Source of the DNA: Pseudeuparius sepicola
Lineage: Eukaryota; Arthropoda; Insecta; Coleoptera; Anthribidae
Direction: 5' to 3'
DNA length: 64,000 bases
NCBI GenBank assembly: GCA_963920635.1
Contig: OY987298.1
Span: forward strand, 116,364,035-116,428,034
The notes beneath the pieces are model-generated. The model searched no databases. It was not told the DNA's origin and worked only from the letters and a program-made list of their open reading frames with translations. A program made the translations under genes and the position numbers. Shown piece by piece: positions 34,321-44,937 of the stretch; within the stretch, counting starts at the first letter, position 1; each line of letters starts with the position of its first letter.

Positions 34321-34591
34321 AAAACATAGTAACTCTAGATACTAATGAAAATAATGGCTTTTGGTAACAAACATACCAATTTTAAATTAGTAACTCTGTG
34401 AATGTAGAACTATATGCACTTTTCGTTAAAAATGACTTCGCCATTGGATAGAGCAGTTTTTTTTAGTCGGAAATAAGTTTTTACTTTTCTTATTAATGTT
34501 ATCTATTGGGAAGGCTAAGACAAAATGTATAAACTGAACTTTCCTCAAAAGTGAAAAAATCGAGTTACTAGGTTTTCACAAAGCAGGGGAG
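34321..34591 (+). repeat. 3' subterminal half-sites and TIR
   Basis: TAGTAACTCTAGATACTA (34327) and TAGTAACTC (34388) repeat the half-site seen at the 5' end. The 30-bp TIR occupies 34562-34591. Confidence 0.8.
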
Positions 34592-34595
34592 TACT

Positions 34596-34905
34596 TACCT
34601 ATGGATGCCAAATTTGGCAAATTGCGTCAACTTCTGTAAAACAACCCCTACAAGTATTCCAAAATAAATGCCTTAGGATGATTTACGATTTACCACCTTG
34701 GACCAAAATAACAGATCTACACGAAATTGCCCAAATAGAGATGATAAATGAATATATGACTAACACCGCTGACAAATTTTATAGACATAGAATACACAAC
34801 TCTCCCATAACAACAAACATGACGGACATAAGATTTGACCAAGATAACACCCCCAAACATCGCTTACCTTACCAAAACTTACCAATATATTTTGAACCCC
34901 CCTAA
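34596..34905 (+). pseudogene. LINE reverse transcriptase, C-terminal part
   Basis: Continues the frame of 30047-31221 after removal of the transposon: TYGCQIWQIAST, then LQVFQNKCLRMIYDLPPW and the C-terminal H-R-P motif region, ending with a stop at 34905. Total LINE coding left is about 494 codons. The exact frame continuity proves the two parts were one gene. Confidence 0.9.
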
Positions 34906-35400
34906 AAAGGTAACTACTCGTTCTAATATAAATTATGTAAATAATGTAAATAATCATATTAAGATAAATAAAAACATGTAAATAGTGTAAATATTGTATA
35001 TACAAGTAAACTAACGAGTAATTACCTACCTAATAACAATTCTTGATTTACCTCTCACCATGCCTCATATGTGGAGTTTTTGTCCCCGTCGGAATTTTCT
35101 CCACAGATTTGCCGTAAAACTAAAATGCCTCAAAAATCCAGCGACTGAGCACGTCCTCCAGAACTGCAAACGAGCGGGAAGAAAGTCCTTGGACGGGATC
35201 CGCTACGCCAGCAAGCGACCAGAGGCGGGGCTTAAGGGTACGCCCATCGGACCCGGCGCCCAGGCGTTATTGCAAAAAATGTACATAGTTTGTTAGTGTA
35301 GTAATATATTAATAAATAATGTAATGTAATGCAAGAGCAGACAACCCCTCTGACATGTATCTAATCATCAATAAACAATATTTTGAATTGAATTGAATTT
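34906..35400 (+). other. LINE 3' UTR and tail
   Basis: Non-coding tail of the LINE, with a GC-richer island at 35060-35280. It ends in ATCAATAAACAATATTTTGA and repeated GAATT units abutting the target duplication. Confidence 0.75.
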
Positions 35401-35422
35401 GGGTCTTTTGCCCGCTCAATTC

Positions 35423-35646
35423 CAGGTTAGTAATTTGCGCTCTTCGAATATTCCCTACCAGGGGGAAAAGTGTGAACTTTGTCCCAATCTTCTGCCTACC
35501 GCGGCCCCTTTACATATTCACGCATTTATCAATAATTTAATTCAGGTTAGACAACCGAGGAACGTGCTAGCAATTTCGCTCTTCGAATATTCTCTACCAG
35601 GGGGAAAAGTGTGAACTTTGCCCCAACCTACGGCCTACCGCGGCCC
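35423..35646 (+). repeat. Two-unit repeat inside LTR I
   Basis: Units at 35423-35507 and 35543-35646 share CGCTCTTCGAATATTC, CTACCAGGGGGAAAAGTGTG and GCCTACCGCGGCCC. They sit just downstream of the presumed start of transcription, in the same place as the unrelated arrays of LTR II and LTR III. Confidence 0.8.
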
Positions 35647-36063
35647 TTAGCTATCCGAACTTTGCTAGCCGTCAAATCCGTTGCTTAACCGTAACCTAGA
35701 ATCCGAACCGAATATTTCGAGCTTGCTTCTAGCTTTTCCGTTGCTTACGTTAACCGTTAGGGCATTTAAAGTACCTCAAGCAAGCCACGTCTAGCAACCC
35801 TAGATTAATACTAAAGTCGCGTTGTTTCTTTTATTTACAGAACTCCCGTGCCCCCCCCCCCCCCCCCGATCGCGACTCGCCGGACTTAGTCTGTATTATT
35901 TATTTAAAAATTTATTACCTACTTTGTTTAGTCAATATACGATGTCTTGAAATATTGTTTAATTTTGCTCCTATCCCTCAAACACACTACATTTGCACTC
36001 TGGAATTATTTTCTCTGGCGAAAGCTATCCTGGGTAAAAGCCGAGCATACCGCTCTAAAAAAC

Positions 36064-36896
36064 TGGCGCCTGAGCATTCCGTTCCCACAGGGTTCTGATA
36101 AAAGAGGCTATAAGGAAGCCCCCGCATCTAGAAAGGGAAATCAGAACGGGAAATACATTAAACAGTATAAATTTCCGTTTGTCAATTCTTGTATATTTGA
36201 AAATCAGACCGACTGCAAAGAAAAAGTAAGTTTGTAAAAAGTTTAATTCCGAAGTAAAAAAAGAAGTGTTGTAACGTATATTTCTGTTTTCGTATGATTT
36301 TCCTTTCGGATAGGGTAATATCTTTACTTGCGGTGGGCTTACTTATAGCCTCTTTCGTTTTTAGAAGAGAAAATCAGATTTCTGGCGGAACGGATGCTTA
36401 GGCACTATTTAACTATGTGGGCAAATACTAAAACTGTTAGATTTATTAGCAACACCCTGTTTAACTAGCGTTGATTGACAGTTTGTAGGGGATGGCGACG
36501 TGTTTAAAAACCGTACAATAAACAACACAATAATATTTTATTCAACAAGCAATCGATTTTCAAGGGGTATCAATTATGGTTTTTAATTAAATACAAATAT
36601 GACTTGACGTTCCATCATACCATACCGTAACAATTTTATAAAAATATACTTTTATGTGGTAAATATAAACAGGCAATTAATTTTCAAGTATAAACTTGCA
36701 GATAATCAATAATTATGGTAGGATTTCTAGATCTTTGGTATCCCTAGTATTAAAGATATAATTTGTGTCATCAAGTTTCTTACTGGACAAATACTACCTT
36801 TGAAGTTCCAACCCATAGTTCTGATAAAAATTGCGCCGTAGACGAAAATCCTTAAAATTTCGTTTAAATGAAGTACCTAACCTGACCTAACCTAAT
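36064..36896. other. LTR leader then unassigned DNA
   Basis: 36063-36160 resembles the post-LTR leader seen after the other two LTRs of this family (AAAAGAGGCTATAAGGAAGC). GTGTTGTAACG at 36268-36278 repeats the 11 bases at the start of LTR I (29526-29536). No coding sequence is recognisable. Confidence 0.4.
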
Positions 36897-37511
36897 ATGA
36901 GCATAAATAAATATTACTTAAATCAACTGGTGGTAATTTTTGTTTGTTAATTTGCCCTTTTTTTGTAGGTTTTTCGGCAACTTTTTTGAAGGAAATTTGT
37001 ACAGAATGAAAAATTGAGTAGGTGTGGAACATTTCAAAAGCTTAGGCCTACTTTTTTTCGGCTAATGCAAACAATCAAAATAGGCCTAGGCTTTTGAAAA
37101 TTTCGCACACCTACTCAGTTTTTTATTCTGAACAAGTTCCCTTAATAACATTTTTTGTCGTGAAACCTACAATGAGAGCACTTTACTAGTGTCATAGTTT
37201 TCATAGCATACCTGATTTTTCGAAACTAAAGTAATGTCACAAATTAGTTTCAAAACAAGCAGGGCTGGACCCTAGAAGTACAAATTTCAACTGAATTTTT
37301 TGTTGTTTTTTTTTAAGAGTCATTTCACTTATCCGGATAAGTGAAATGACTCTTGAAAAAGGCCTAAGCTTTTGAAATGTTGCACACCTACTCAGTTTTT
37401 CATTCTGTACAAATTTCCTTCAAAAAAGTTGCCGAAAAACCTACAAAAAATGGCAAATTAACAAACAAAAATTACCACCAGTTGATTTAAGTAATATTAT
37501 TTTATGCTCAT
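36897..37511. mobile_element. Foldback MITE (615 bp)
   Basis: The left end ATGAGCATAAATAAATATTA and the right end ATTATTTTATGCTCAT are inverted copies. Arms of ~160 bases include ACTTAAATCAACTGGTGGTA facing its inverse near 37470, and GAGTAGGTGTGGAACATTTC facing its inverse near 37370. A third, internal copy of part of the arm lies at 37078-37145. Non-coding. Confidence 0.8.
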
Positions 37512-37758
37512 GTTAAGACCAATGTATGAAACACAAAAGTGGTCTCAAAGTTATTTTTTAGCATTGTGCCTACACATATATAATAGTTCTGAACCAGTCT
37601 ATTAGCGAATTAGAATAGAGAAAAGTAATTCCAGAACTGTTTTCTACTAATTAGATCGCCGGGAACCGGTTCAGAACTGTTGTTGGAACACAACCTTTAT
37701 TGTTGATTTTTAATTGAGAACATTTCAGTTATATTATCAATTTTAAATTTTGGGACAT

Positions 37759-38032
37759 TATAACATCCCATTCACTTACCTACTAGACTGCGCTACAGGC
37801 CGCCTGTTCGGATCCGGCAGCACGTCGCCCGGTCTACTCGGTGCACCAGCATAGGTGTGTGCGCGAGTGTTTTGTGTTTTTGTGGAAGCTGTCATTCCGA
37901 GAGAGTTCGCGTCTTGGCGGCAGAAGAATCTCGTGTTCGCGAATAAATGTCGCTCTCACCGATATGTACCCATAAAAATAAAGATGTGTCGGTTTAACTA
38001 ATGTGTATTAGTTGCTCCTGCCCTCTTATAAC
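37759..38032 (+). repeat. Ty3/gypsy 5' LTR
   Basis: TATAACATCCCATTCACTTA to CCCTCTTATAAC, 274 bases. It differs from the 3' copy at one base (GTGGAAGC here, GTGGGAGC there). It starts and ends with a TATAAC word instead of TG...CA. Confidence 0.9.
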
Positions 38033-38050
38033 TGGCGTCCAACTCTCAAC
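38033..38050 (+). other. Primer-binding site
   Basis: TGGCGTCCAACTCTCAAC begins directly after the LTR; the TGG start fits priming by a tRNA ending CCA. The tRNA cannot be named with confidence. Confidence 0.65.
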
Positions 38051-38146
38051 AAAACGCCGAATTCTGGTGAGTTTTGCATGCTTTCACAAGTATTTATGCA
38101 CAACTACTGTCTAAGAAGCAAGCGTGTGACAAATTTTGACTGCAAC

Positions 38147-39102
38147 ATGCCCAACGAAAGTGTAACACCGAGTGTAACACTCACTTCTGCACAGTTTGAA
38201 GCGCTCCTGTCCAGAATTTCGAATAACCAGACAAGAGATGGGAACTTTGCGTCGTGTCCTTCTCGCTTTGACGGTTCAAAATCTAGTGATGTTAACGCTT
38301 TTATAGACGCTGTCGAGACATACAAAGACTGTACCGGTGTTTCTGCACAAAACGCACTACGCGGTTTGTCAGTTATTGGACGATTTTGCTGCTACGTGGT
38401 GGCAAGGTGTAAAAGACTGTAACGGACTGGAACAACGCCATTGAGTTATTGCGCTCTACTTTTGGTCCAAAGAAGCCTCCGTACAAATTGTATCGTGAAC
38501 TTTTTTCGCGTGAGCAGGACTTAAAGACTCCTTCCGATACTTTTATATGTCAAGCACGCGCTTTACTAGCACAATTGCCGCCAGGCACTTTAACAGAGAC
38601 TGTTCAAATCGACATGGCTTACGGACTTTTGAATAGGCGCGTTCGCGAAAAACTGTCTCGTGATAAAATTAAAAATTTTAACGATTTACTAAAAGATTGT
38701 CGCTTAGTTGAAGAAACCTTCGCTGATCGTTTTGAGCAAAAAGTAAACATTTCTAACAACGACGCTACACGCGACAACTCGAAGCGTATTACATGTAGTT
38801 TCTGTAAATATTCAGGTCATAGCAGAGAGCAGTGCCGTAAACTAGCTGCACAGAACGCTGCCGCAGCTGTAACCGAACCTGCTACTGCCCAACGAACTAC
38901 TCCAAGGTCAACTATGGCACCAGTGGTTCAAAAGCCTTCAGATCAAATAGCTTCTGCGACAACCGCGTCACTTATGAAGTGTTATGGGTGTGGAAAGCCA
39001 GGGTATATCAGGTCGAACTGCCCCAACTGTAACGCATCTTCTGTGGATTTCTGCTGTGTGGGTGATGGTTTGCCGGTAATTTCTCCACGCCCGAGGCCCT
39101 TT
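38147..39102 (+). pseudogene. gag: gag of the Ty3/gypsy element (frameshifted)
   Basis: Starts at ATG 38147 (MPNESVTPS, then SAQFEALLSRI). Near 38371 and 38415 the frame shifts twice within LLDDFAATWWQGVKD, then continues from 38449 (STFGPKKPPYKLYRELF). Two zinc knuckles follow: CSFCKYSGHSREQC is complete (CX2CX4HX4C), but in CYGCGKPGYIRSNC the histidine is tyrosine, so one zinc ligand is lost. It runs straight into the protease region of pol in the same frame. Confidence 0.85.
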
Positions 39103-41015
39103 TTTCACGTCGATATTTTAGGAGCAAGTGGCATAGGTCTATCAGATACCGCTGCAAAGTAAAGTGTAGCAAGTACTTCATTGGTTGAATTCTTGAAGTC
39201 CAAGGGACAAAAATTTATTGACTGTACATCTACAATCCAGCTAGCTGACGGTACTATAAAAAGTCTGATTGTCGAAGTAATTAGAGTAAATGTTCGCATT
39301 GGAGACGTCAATGTACCTACAACGTTTATAGCTCTACCTAACGCTCCAAAAACCTTACTAGGGATAGATTTTTTACTAGACGCAGGCGTAGACATTAAAC
39401 TGAGTACTAAAACGTGGAGCATCAAATCTGCACCAGATGAGACATATCCACTTGAATTTGAAATATGCACAGTGGCATCTACTGTCGAAATTTTAAGTTT
39501 GGAACTTTTACGAGAAGATGAGGGTATTATGTTGACATCAGATCAAAAGCAAAGTTTGTCAGATTTTTTGGAGATAAACCAAGATATTTTCGCTCTAGGG
39601 GGAGAGCCTACACCTTTTGCGCAACATCACATTGATACAGGCTCACATGCACCCATATCTGTTCCTCCATACCGTATGACCCCATCCAACAAAGAAAAGC
39701 TCAAAAAAGAACTGGACAAGTTGCTTGCCGCAGGTTATATTGAAGAATGCGAGTCACCATGGTCGGCTCCGGTGGTCCTGGTACCAAAAAAGGATGGAGG
39801 CACCCGTCTATGTGTAGACTACAGGTCTTTAAACCGTATAACCAAACCAGATTCATACCCCCTTCCCAGAATGGATGATTTATTACATTCCGAAAAACGA
39901 TGTTTATGACAACCATTGATTTACGTTCAGGATACCACCAGATACAAGTACACGAAACTGACAGGGATAAGACAGCGTTTGTCACACCCTACGGAACTTT
40001 TCGATACAAAGTGATGCCGTTCGGGTTGACAAGTGCCCCGGCGACCTTTCAAAGGCTAATAGATCGTTTTCGAAGCGGTCTACCCAACCGTCTTAGTACT
40101 TGCATATCTCGACGATTTAATCATACTCTCCGAGACATTTGATAATCACCTGGAAGATTTGAGACGTGTGTTCATGAGACTCCGTATGTATAAATTGCGT
40201 GCTAAAACCCTTATAAACGAAGTTTTCCTTAGATATGGTCTACCAAGAAGACTCATTTCGGACAATGGAGTCCAGTTTGTTTCCGCCATTTCACAGCAGG
40301 TTTGCTATTGCTTAGGTATCAAGCAAAACCTCACCCCAGTTTACCACCCACAGGCAAATATGGTAGAAAGAAAGAACAGAGACCTAAAGCCTCGACTAGC
40401 CATACTTGGGCCGAGAAATTACCGTTCGTACGGTTCGCCATGAACTCTATGCAATGTATAACCACCGGCCACACAGCAGCATATCTAACTTTTGCCCGAG
40501 AAATGCGTTCACCTGATGATATCACCCACGATTGGAGAAGTATTAATCAGCCTGAGAACTTCATACCACAGATTACCCCTTATTTGGAACGTATGAAGCT
40601 CACGTTGGCTGAAGCCAGGACATCCCATGACTTTCTACAAGACCGACGTAAGGAATACGCAGATGACAGACGTCAACCCGCTCCTGATTATAAGTTACAA
40701 GATAATGCGTTAGTGACGACACACACGAAGAGTAGTACTGAGAAGAAGACCACATCAAAATTTGATCCTAAACGTGACGGTCCTTATGTCATTACCAAAG
40801 TAGTATCGCCGACGACTTATCAGATTGCACATCCTGAGAGTCCAGACACACCCTTAGGTGTTTACCATTGTTCGCAGTTGACTGCATATCATGGGGATAC
40901 TACTTCCAAACCCACCGTCCCCATTAGAAAGAGAGGAAGACCTAAGAAGATTCAACCGAGTTCTGCTGGTTCCTCGACGAAGAATCGTCTTCAGAACCAG
41001 AGGGGGAGGCTATAA
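39103..41015 (+). pseudogene. pol: pol of the Ty3/gypsy element (PR-RT-partial IN, broken)
   Basis: Protease: DILGASG then a DTAAK active-site motif, directly followed by an in-frame TAA (39160-62); [11 protein letters not shown] follows. [23 protein letters not shown], a frameshift near 39895, [12 protein letters not shown], another near 40090, then YLDDLIILS. About 25 codons after YLDD the sequence jumps to integrase (FLRYGLPRRLISDNG), deleting the RT end, RNase H and the integrase N-terminus. One more shift lies near 40390. The C-terminal domain ends with the stop TAA at 41013-15, inside the first bases of the 3' LTR. Confidence 0.88.
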
Positions 41016-41284
41016 CATCCCATTCACTTACCTACTAGACTGCGCTACAGGCCGCCTGTTCGGATCCGGCAGCACGTCGCCCGGTCTACTCGGTGCACCA
41101 GCATAGGTGTGTGCGCGAGTGTTTTGTGTTTTTGTGGGAGCTGTCATTCCGAGAGAGTTCGCGTCTTGGCGGCAGAAGAATCTCGTGTTCGCGAATAAAT
41201 GTCGCTCTCACCGATATGTACCCATAAAAATAAAGATGTGTCGGTTTAACTAATGTGTATTAGTTGCTCCTGCCCTCTTATAAC
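41011..41284 (+). repeat. Ty3/gypsy 3' LTR
   Basis: 274 bases, one mismatch to 37759-38032; preceded by the purine tract at 40999-41009. Confidence 0.9.
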
Positions 41285-42620
41285 ATCCTATAAATTATTA
41301 GGTATGTCGTTTCAAAAGGCTACAGGCACAGACCTATATAATAGGTCTGTGCTACAGGTAACAGGTTTTTCTCACCAGTGTCGTAGGTATAGAAATTTAT
41401 ATCAGGATATTAAAATATTATTCTGGGGAATCTTCTCTGCATGTCCAATAATCTAAGAATCGATTTTGAGATGTGTCATATCACAACTTGTGCAAAATTT
41501 GAGGTAGTTGGCCAAAAAAAAAATGAAAATTATATATTGCAAAAATATTTTTTCCTCGTTCAGAATTTTTTATTTATTTTTTTTAATTATAAGTATACAA
41601 TTATATAAATAAAGTCTTGGATAAATTTGGACAGCTCGCTGTATACAGGGCGGGCTAGACAGAAGAGTGATTTCAAGAAAAGAAGGTCATATAAACATAT
41701 GCCCTCGAAAGGTTAAGATTAAGTTTGATTGTTAAAAATTATCTTTAATAAGGAGCAAATCCACCATGAGATATTTTCATGATATTTTTATTTCGCCAGA
41801 GAAAAAATTCAATAACACACAAAGACCAAAGTGGAAACAGCTTCTGGTTGCTATTTACAGATTGGTGTTCGAGTGTTATTGCGATTTTTCACTTGTGAAT
41901 TTCTCATCGTGGATTCGCACCTTTCGACTAGAGACGTTCTGGTTTATATTCCTAAACTTGAACTTTACCTTCTCAAAACCGAAACATGTCCAGGCACCTG
42001 CCCTGAAAACCAACTCTATCTCCAAGCCGTCCAAAAATATTCGGGAAGAGATATGGAAACGGAATAGGGGAATTTTTAAACTACATTATGCTAACCAAAA
42101 GTGTATATAGGTTTTCGCGGTCTGATGAATACGAAGTTCACGAGTAAAGAAGTTTTTCCGTCGCTGATATCTCGTCTCCCTCTGACGCATGGCTTTATAT
42201 ATTATGTAATACGCAACCATGCAACTTGCGAGCGCGAGCATACTTCAAGATTTATACGATAGGGATCTTCAAAAAAATATTTCTATTTAGACGCGATAAG
42301 AAGGGGGAAGATAGCCTTCAAATTAAATCTTTGCAATGCGAAAAAATCAAATCAATTTATGTAATGCTTTCTTTCAGCTGGTACTGATGATGGCCATTTA
42401 ACTGAAAGCTCTTTACCTACTATGCAATTTTTAATCGAATAAAATATTTTGCACGACAATACAAATTGTTCTTCTTTTAACTTTATTATGGTGGCAATTT
42501 TAACAAATCGTGACAGCGAATAGTAGTAGATATGTATGACTTTTTCTAATAACTGAAAATTAGTATGACGAAATAAATGTAAAGTAAAGTCGCTGCTCTG
42601 ATTATATCGCTAGAATTATA
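41285..42620. other. No gene seen
   Basis: AT-rich DNA with frames at 41766 and 41831 lacking recognisable motifs. Confidence 0.4.
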
Positions 42621-43206
42621 CAGGATGTTCCGTTAATAATGATAGAGCAATTTCATAAATATATTTTGTGCCAAGATATTACGATTGAGCTTTAACAACT
42701 ACTGGGTCAAATTTCAGTGGTTACTGAGATACAGGCATTGAAGTTCAATTGAATTTGAAAATTGAATTTGAAAATTTAATTTTGGCTACATCTCCCAAAA
42801 TAATCAAGCTGCTGAACTGAAATTCGGCTCTGTTATACATATTTTTGGGGATGGAGAATAAGCTGAAGGTGTCAATTTCTACGAATCTGACAGAGGTTGC
42901 CACTTGCGCTGTTGTTGGATCCTGCTTTTACTCGTACATTTTTGAGGTTATCTTTTTGGTCTTTCAGGTCCATCACTTTAGTGGGTCTTTACATTTTGCA
43001 ACAAAGGTGTACTCTTGTTTCATAACGATAAAATCAACGTTTGCATTGAAATTGGCAAGATGTGGCCAGAAACACCTGTTAGAACCAAAATATAATCCCA
43101 CAAAGTTACGAGTAAAAGCACGATCCAAAAATAGCGCAATTGAGATATGTAGAAATTGACATCTTCAGCTTATTCTCCATCCCCAAAAATATAATGGGCC
43201 ACCCTG
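42621..43206. mobile_element. CAGGRTG foldback MITE, deleted copy (586 bp)
   Basis: Starts CAGGATGTTCCGTTAATAAT and ends CACCCTG. The left part matches the left arm of the element at 44938 (CTACATCTCCCAAAATAAT, GCTGCTGAACTGAAATT). It has an internal inverted repeat: TTTTTGGGGATGGAGAATAA at ~42842 against its inverse at ~43170. Non-coding. Confidence 0.8.
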
Positions 43207-44937
43207 TACAATAATAATAAAGATATTTATTTAGCCATAAGCATTAGATTATTTTTTATAACAACAATTGAGAGGAAAAATGCAATAATTTGTATAAATA
43301 TCCAACATCTAAATTTTAAATAATGACTATAATTATAAACAATTCAGCTTAAATAACATATCTGTTTAAAGAACTATATATTTACCACATCTCAAAATAA
43401 CGCTCTATTCTGTAAAACTTGCAGCTGATTTTTGTCACTTGGTGAACTCATGTACAAAACAGAGCTACAAAAGGTGAAGTGTGGTAGGATAATTGCATTG
43501 TAGATAGTTAATCTTGTTCCTACGTTCAAACGTTAAGATGCTCTTGATAGAATACGTAGGTATATTTTTAGATATCGTATTGCGAATATAACTAATATGT
43601 CCCATACATTTTAATATGGAAAGTAAAAGTTGATCGGTACTTTAAAAAAAAATCTGAAATAATAGGAACTATACCATAAAACGGGTATTAATTTAATTAT
43701 CATTTCTCCCCTCACGGTGTTCGTGGGAAATTGCCAATGCACAGAGTAATTCGAGAAGACGGGTCAATCTATCACGATTCCGGGAACAGTAAACATAGCG
43801 CGCAAAGCTCCCTTCCATAGAGGTCTACCAATACGAGTGCCCGAAGCAACGTCTACTTACCGCGACTTCTAAATCCCAACACTCCATTCTCGACAGATCC
43901 ACCTTCGCAACACCGAATTCACCACACGATAATTGTGCCGCAATAATAAGGAATATTTTAGATTCTAGGACCCACGTCTCAGCACTCCCAATTCTCTTCG
44001 GGTCCACTTCTCGACGGGTTGACCTTCGCAACACCGTATAATATAACCGCAAAAAGAATGAATATTTTAAATTATGGGGTGTAGATTATCTTCTATGCAA
44101 CACAACGTTGTCATAATATAAAAGGTGGGACAGGCGTGAGAGCGCTGTAAAGGAAGGTGGCCTCCAGAGACTTTTACTTCGAGAAAAGTGGGGCATTAGA
44201 GACACTACGTAACAATTGATAATATGCTTCCAAAAATAGTGTGAGATGTGGGGAACTTAACATTTGAATGAATGCCTGCTATGAAATTTGGTATACTTCT
44301 GTATTTTGAAACGTAGAATTCGAAAATGAAAAGTTTGCAGTGATCTCTTGTTGTATGCCCAAATTGGACATCCAACATTTTCGCCAGCTTTGCGGCCCGA
44401 TATGCCCCACAAGGGCTCAACATTGAATTGTCAAACTTAAAGCCATTCGAAATATCAAAATACTAACTTTTATGTAATAGAAAAATGTTGATACGCAACA
44501 CCGTTCTCGAGATATTGGCCATTGAAATTTTTTCTTAATGCCTCTCGAGAAAAGCGTGCGAAAGGGCTAAAATTTGACTCTTTTTAAATGTCGAAAATTA
44601 AATTTCTTTATAACTTAAGTAAAAATTAAGATATTTGAAGAAACAAAGTGCGTTTTAAAGCTGACGGTTACAGCTATACATATCCAGGGGGAAAATTCGA
44701 AAATTGGACATTTGGCCACATTGTAAATTTGACCCTGACTAGGTTTCATATTATAAGAAATTTTTAATTTTTTTGAGCTATAACTTTGTAAGCTACTCGA
44801 AGATGCCTTCAGAAAACGTATACAAAATTTCAACCTTGTACGTCATCGAGAGGTTAATCAAATTAAGGCGAAACATGAGCTTCACTCGCTGATATAGTGC
44901 TATATACTCGTAGTACTCGTGTCTATACAGGGTGTCC
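43207..44937. other. No gene seen; weak ~105-bp duplication at 43.87-44.08 kb
   Basis: 43872-43967 and 43977-44082 share ACCTTCGCAACACCG and GAATATTTTA in the same order, a degenerate two-unit repeat. No supportable coding sequence. Confidence 0.4.

Larger units (their letters stand above)
31222..34591 (+). mobile_element. Intact 3.37-kb DNA transposon with TACT duplication (Sola-like or new)
   Basis: 30-bp terminal inverted repeats (28/30 identical): CTCCCGTGCTTTATGAAAAC at 31222 and its inverse ending GCAGGGGAG at 34591. A 4-bp TACT lies on both sides (31218-21, 34592-95); removing the element with one TACT restores the LINE frame exactly. Subterminal copies of the GTAACT/AGTTAC motif, several as palindromes, lie in the first 350 bases and last 270 bases. 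It encodes one spliced gene with a candidate D-D-D triad. A 4-bp duplication and a DDD enzyme fit the Sola superfamily, but I cannot confirm that by search. Confidence 0.9.
30046..35400 (+). mobile_element. 5'-truncated jockey-like LINE, interrupted by a DNA transposon
   Basis: Flanked by a 13-bp target duplication GGGTCTTTTGCCC at 30033-30045 and 35401-35413. It contains the RT part of ORF2, then a 3' UTR with AATAAACAATATTTTGAATT near the end and a (GAATT) tail. The 5' end, including the endonuclease, is missing, as in typical target-primed truncations. It is interrupted at 31221/34596 by the 3.37-kb transposon. Confidence 0.9.
29530..36063 (+). mobile_element. LTR I of a modular LTR family, split by a nested LINE
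   Basis: Begins TGTAACGAAG (29530). It has a GC-rich upstream part, a TATA-like GGCTATAAGAC at ~30003 and, after the LINE insertion (30046-35413 including one TSD copy), a repeated block at 35423-35646 and the end CCGCTCTAAAAAAC, followed by a primer-site-like CTGGCGCCTGAGC (36063). Two other LTRs here (47221-48284, and 52425-54060 minus) share the start, TATA, repeat array and end in the same order. Net length is about 1.17 kb. It carries a 17-base poly-C at 35851. No coding region of the parent element follows, so it is probably solo. Confidence 0.6.
37759..41284 (+). mobile_element. Ty3/gypsy LTR retrotransposon, internally deleted and frameshifted
   Basis: Two 274-bp LTRs differ at one base. 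Primer site TGGCGTCCAAC follows the left LTR; purine tract AGAGGGGGAGG precedes the right. Gag and Pol are recognisable but broken by several frameshifts and a stop, and a deletion fuses the RT just after motif C to the C-terminal half of integrase. No matching target duplication is visible at the flanks (GACAT before, ATCCT after). Near-identical LTRs with so damaged a coding region are unexpected. Confidence 0.92.

Noticed and set aside
37752..41290. TTATAA as a target duplication of the Ty3/gypsy element
   Set aside because: The same TTATAAC also ends the left LTR before the primer site, so it belongs to the LTR and is not evidence of a duplication.
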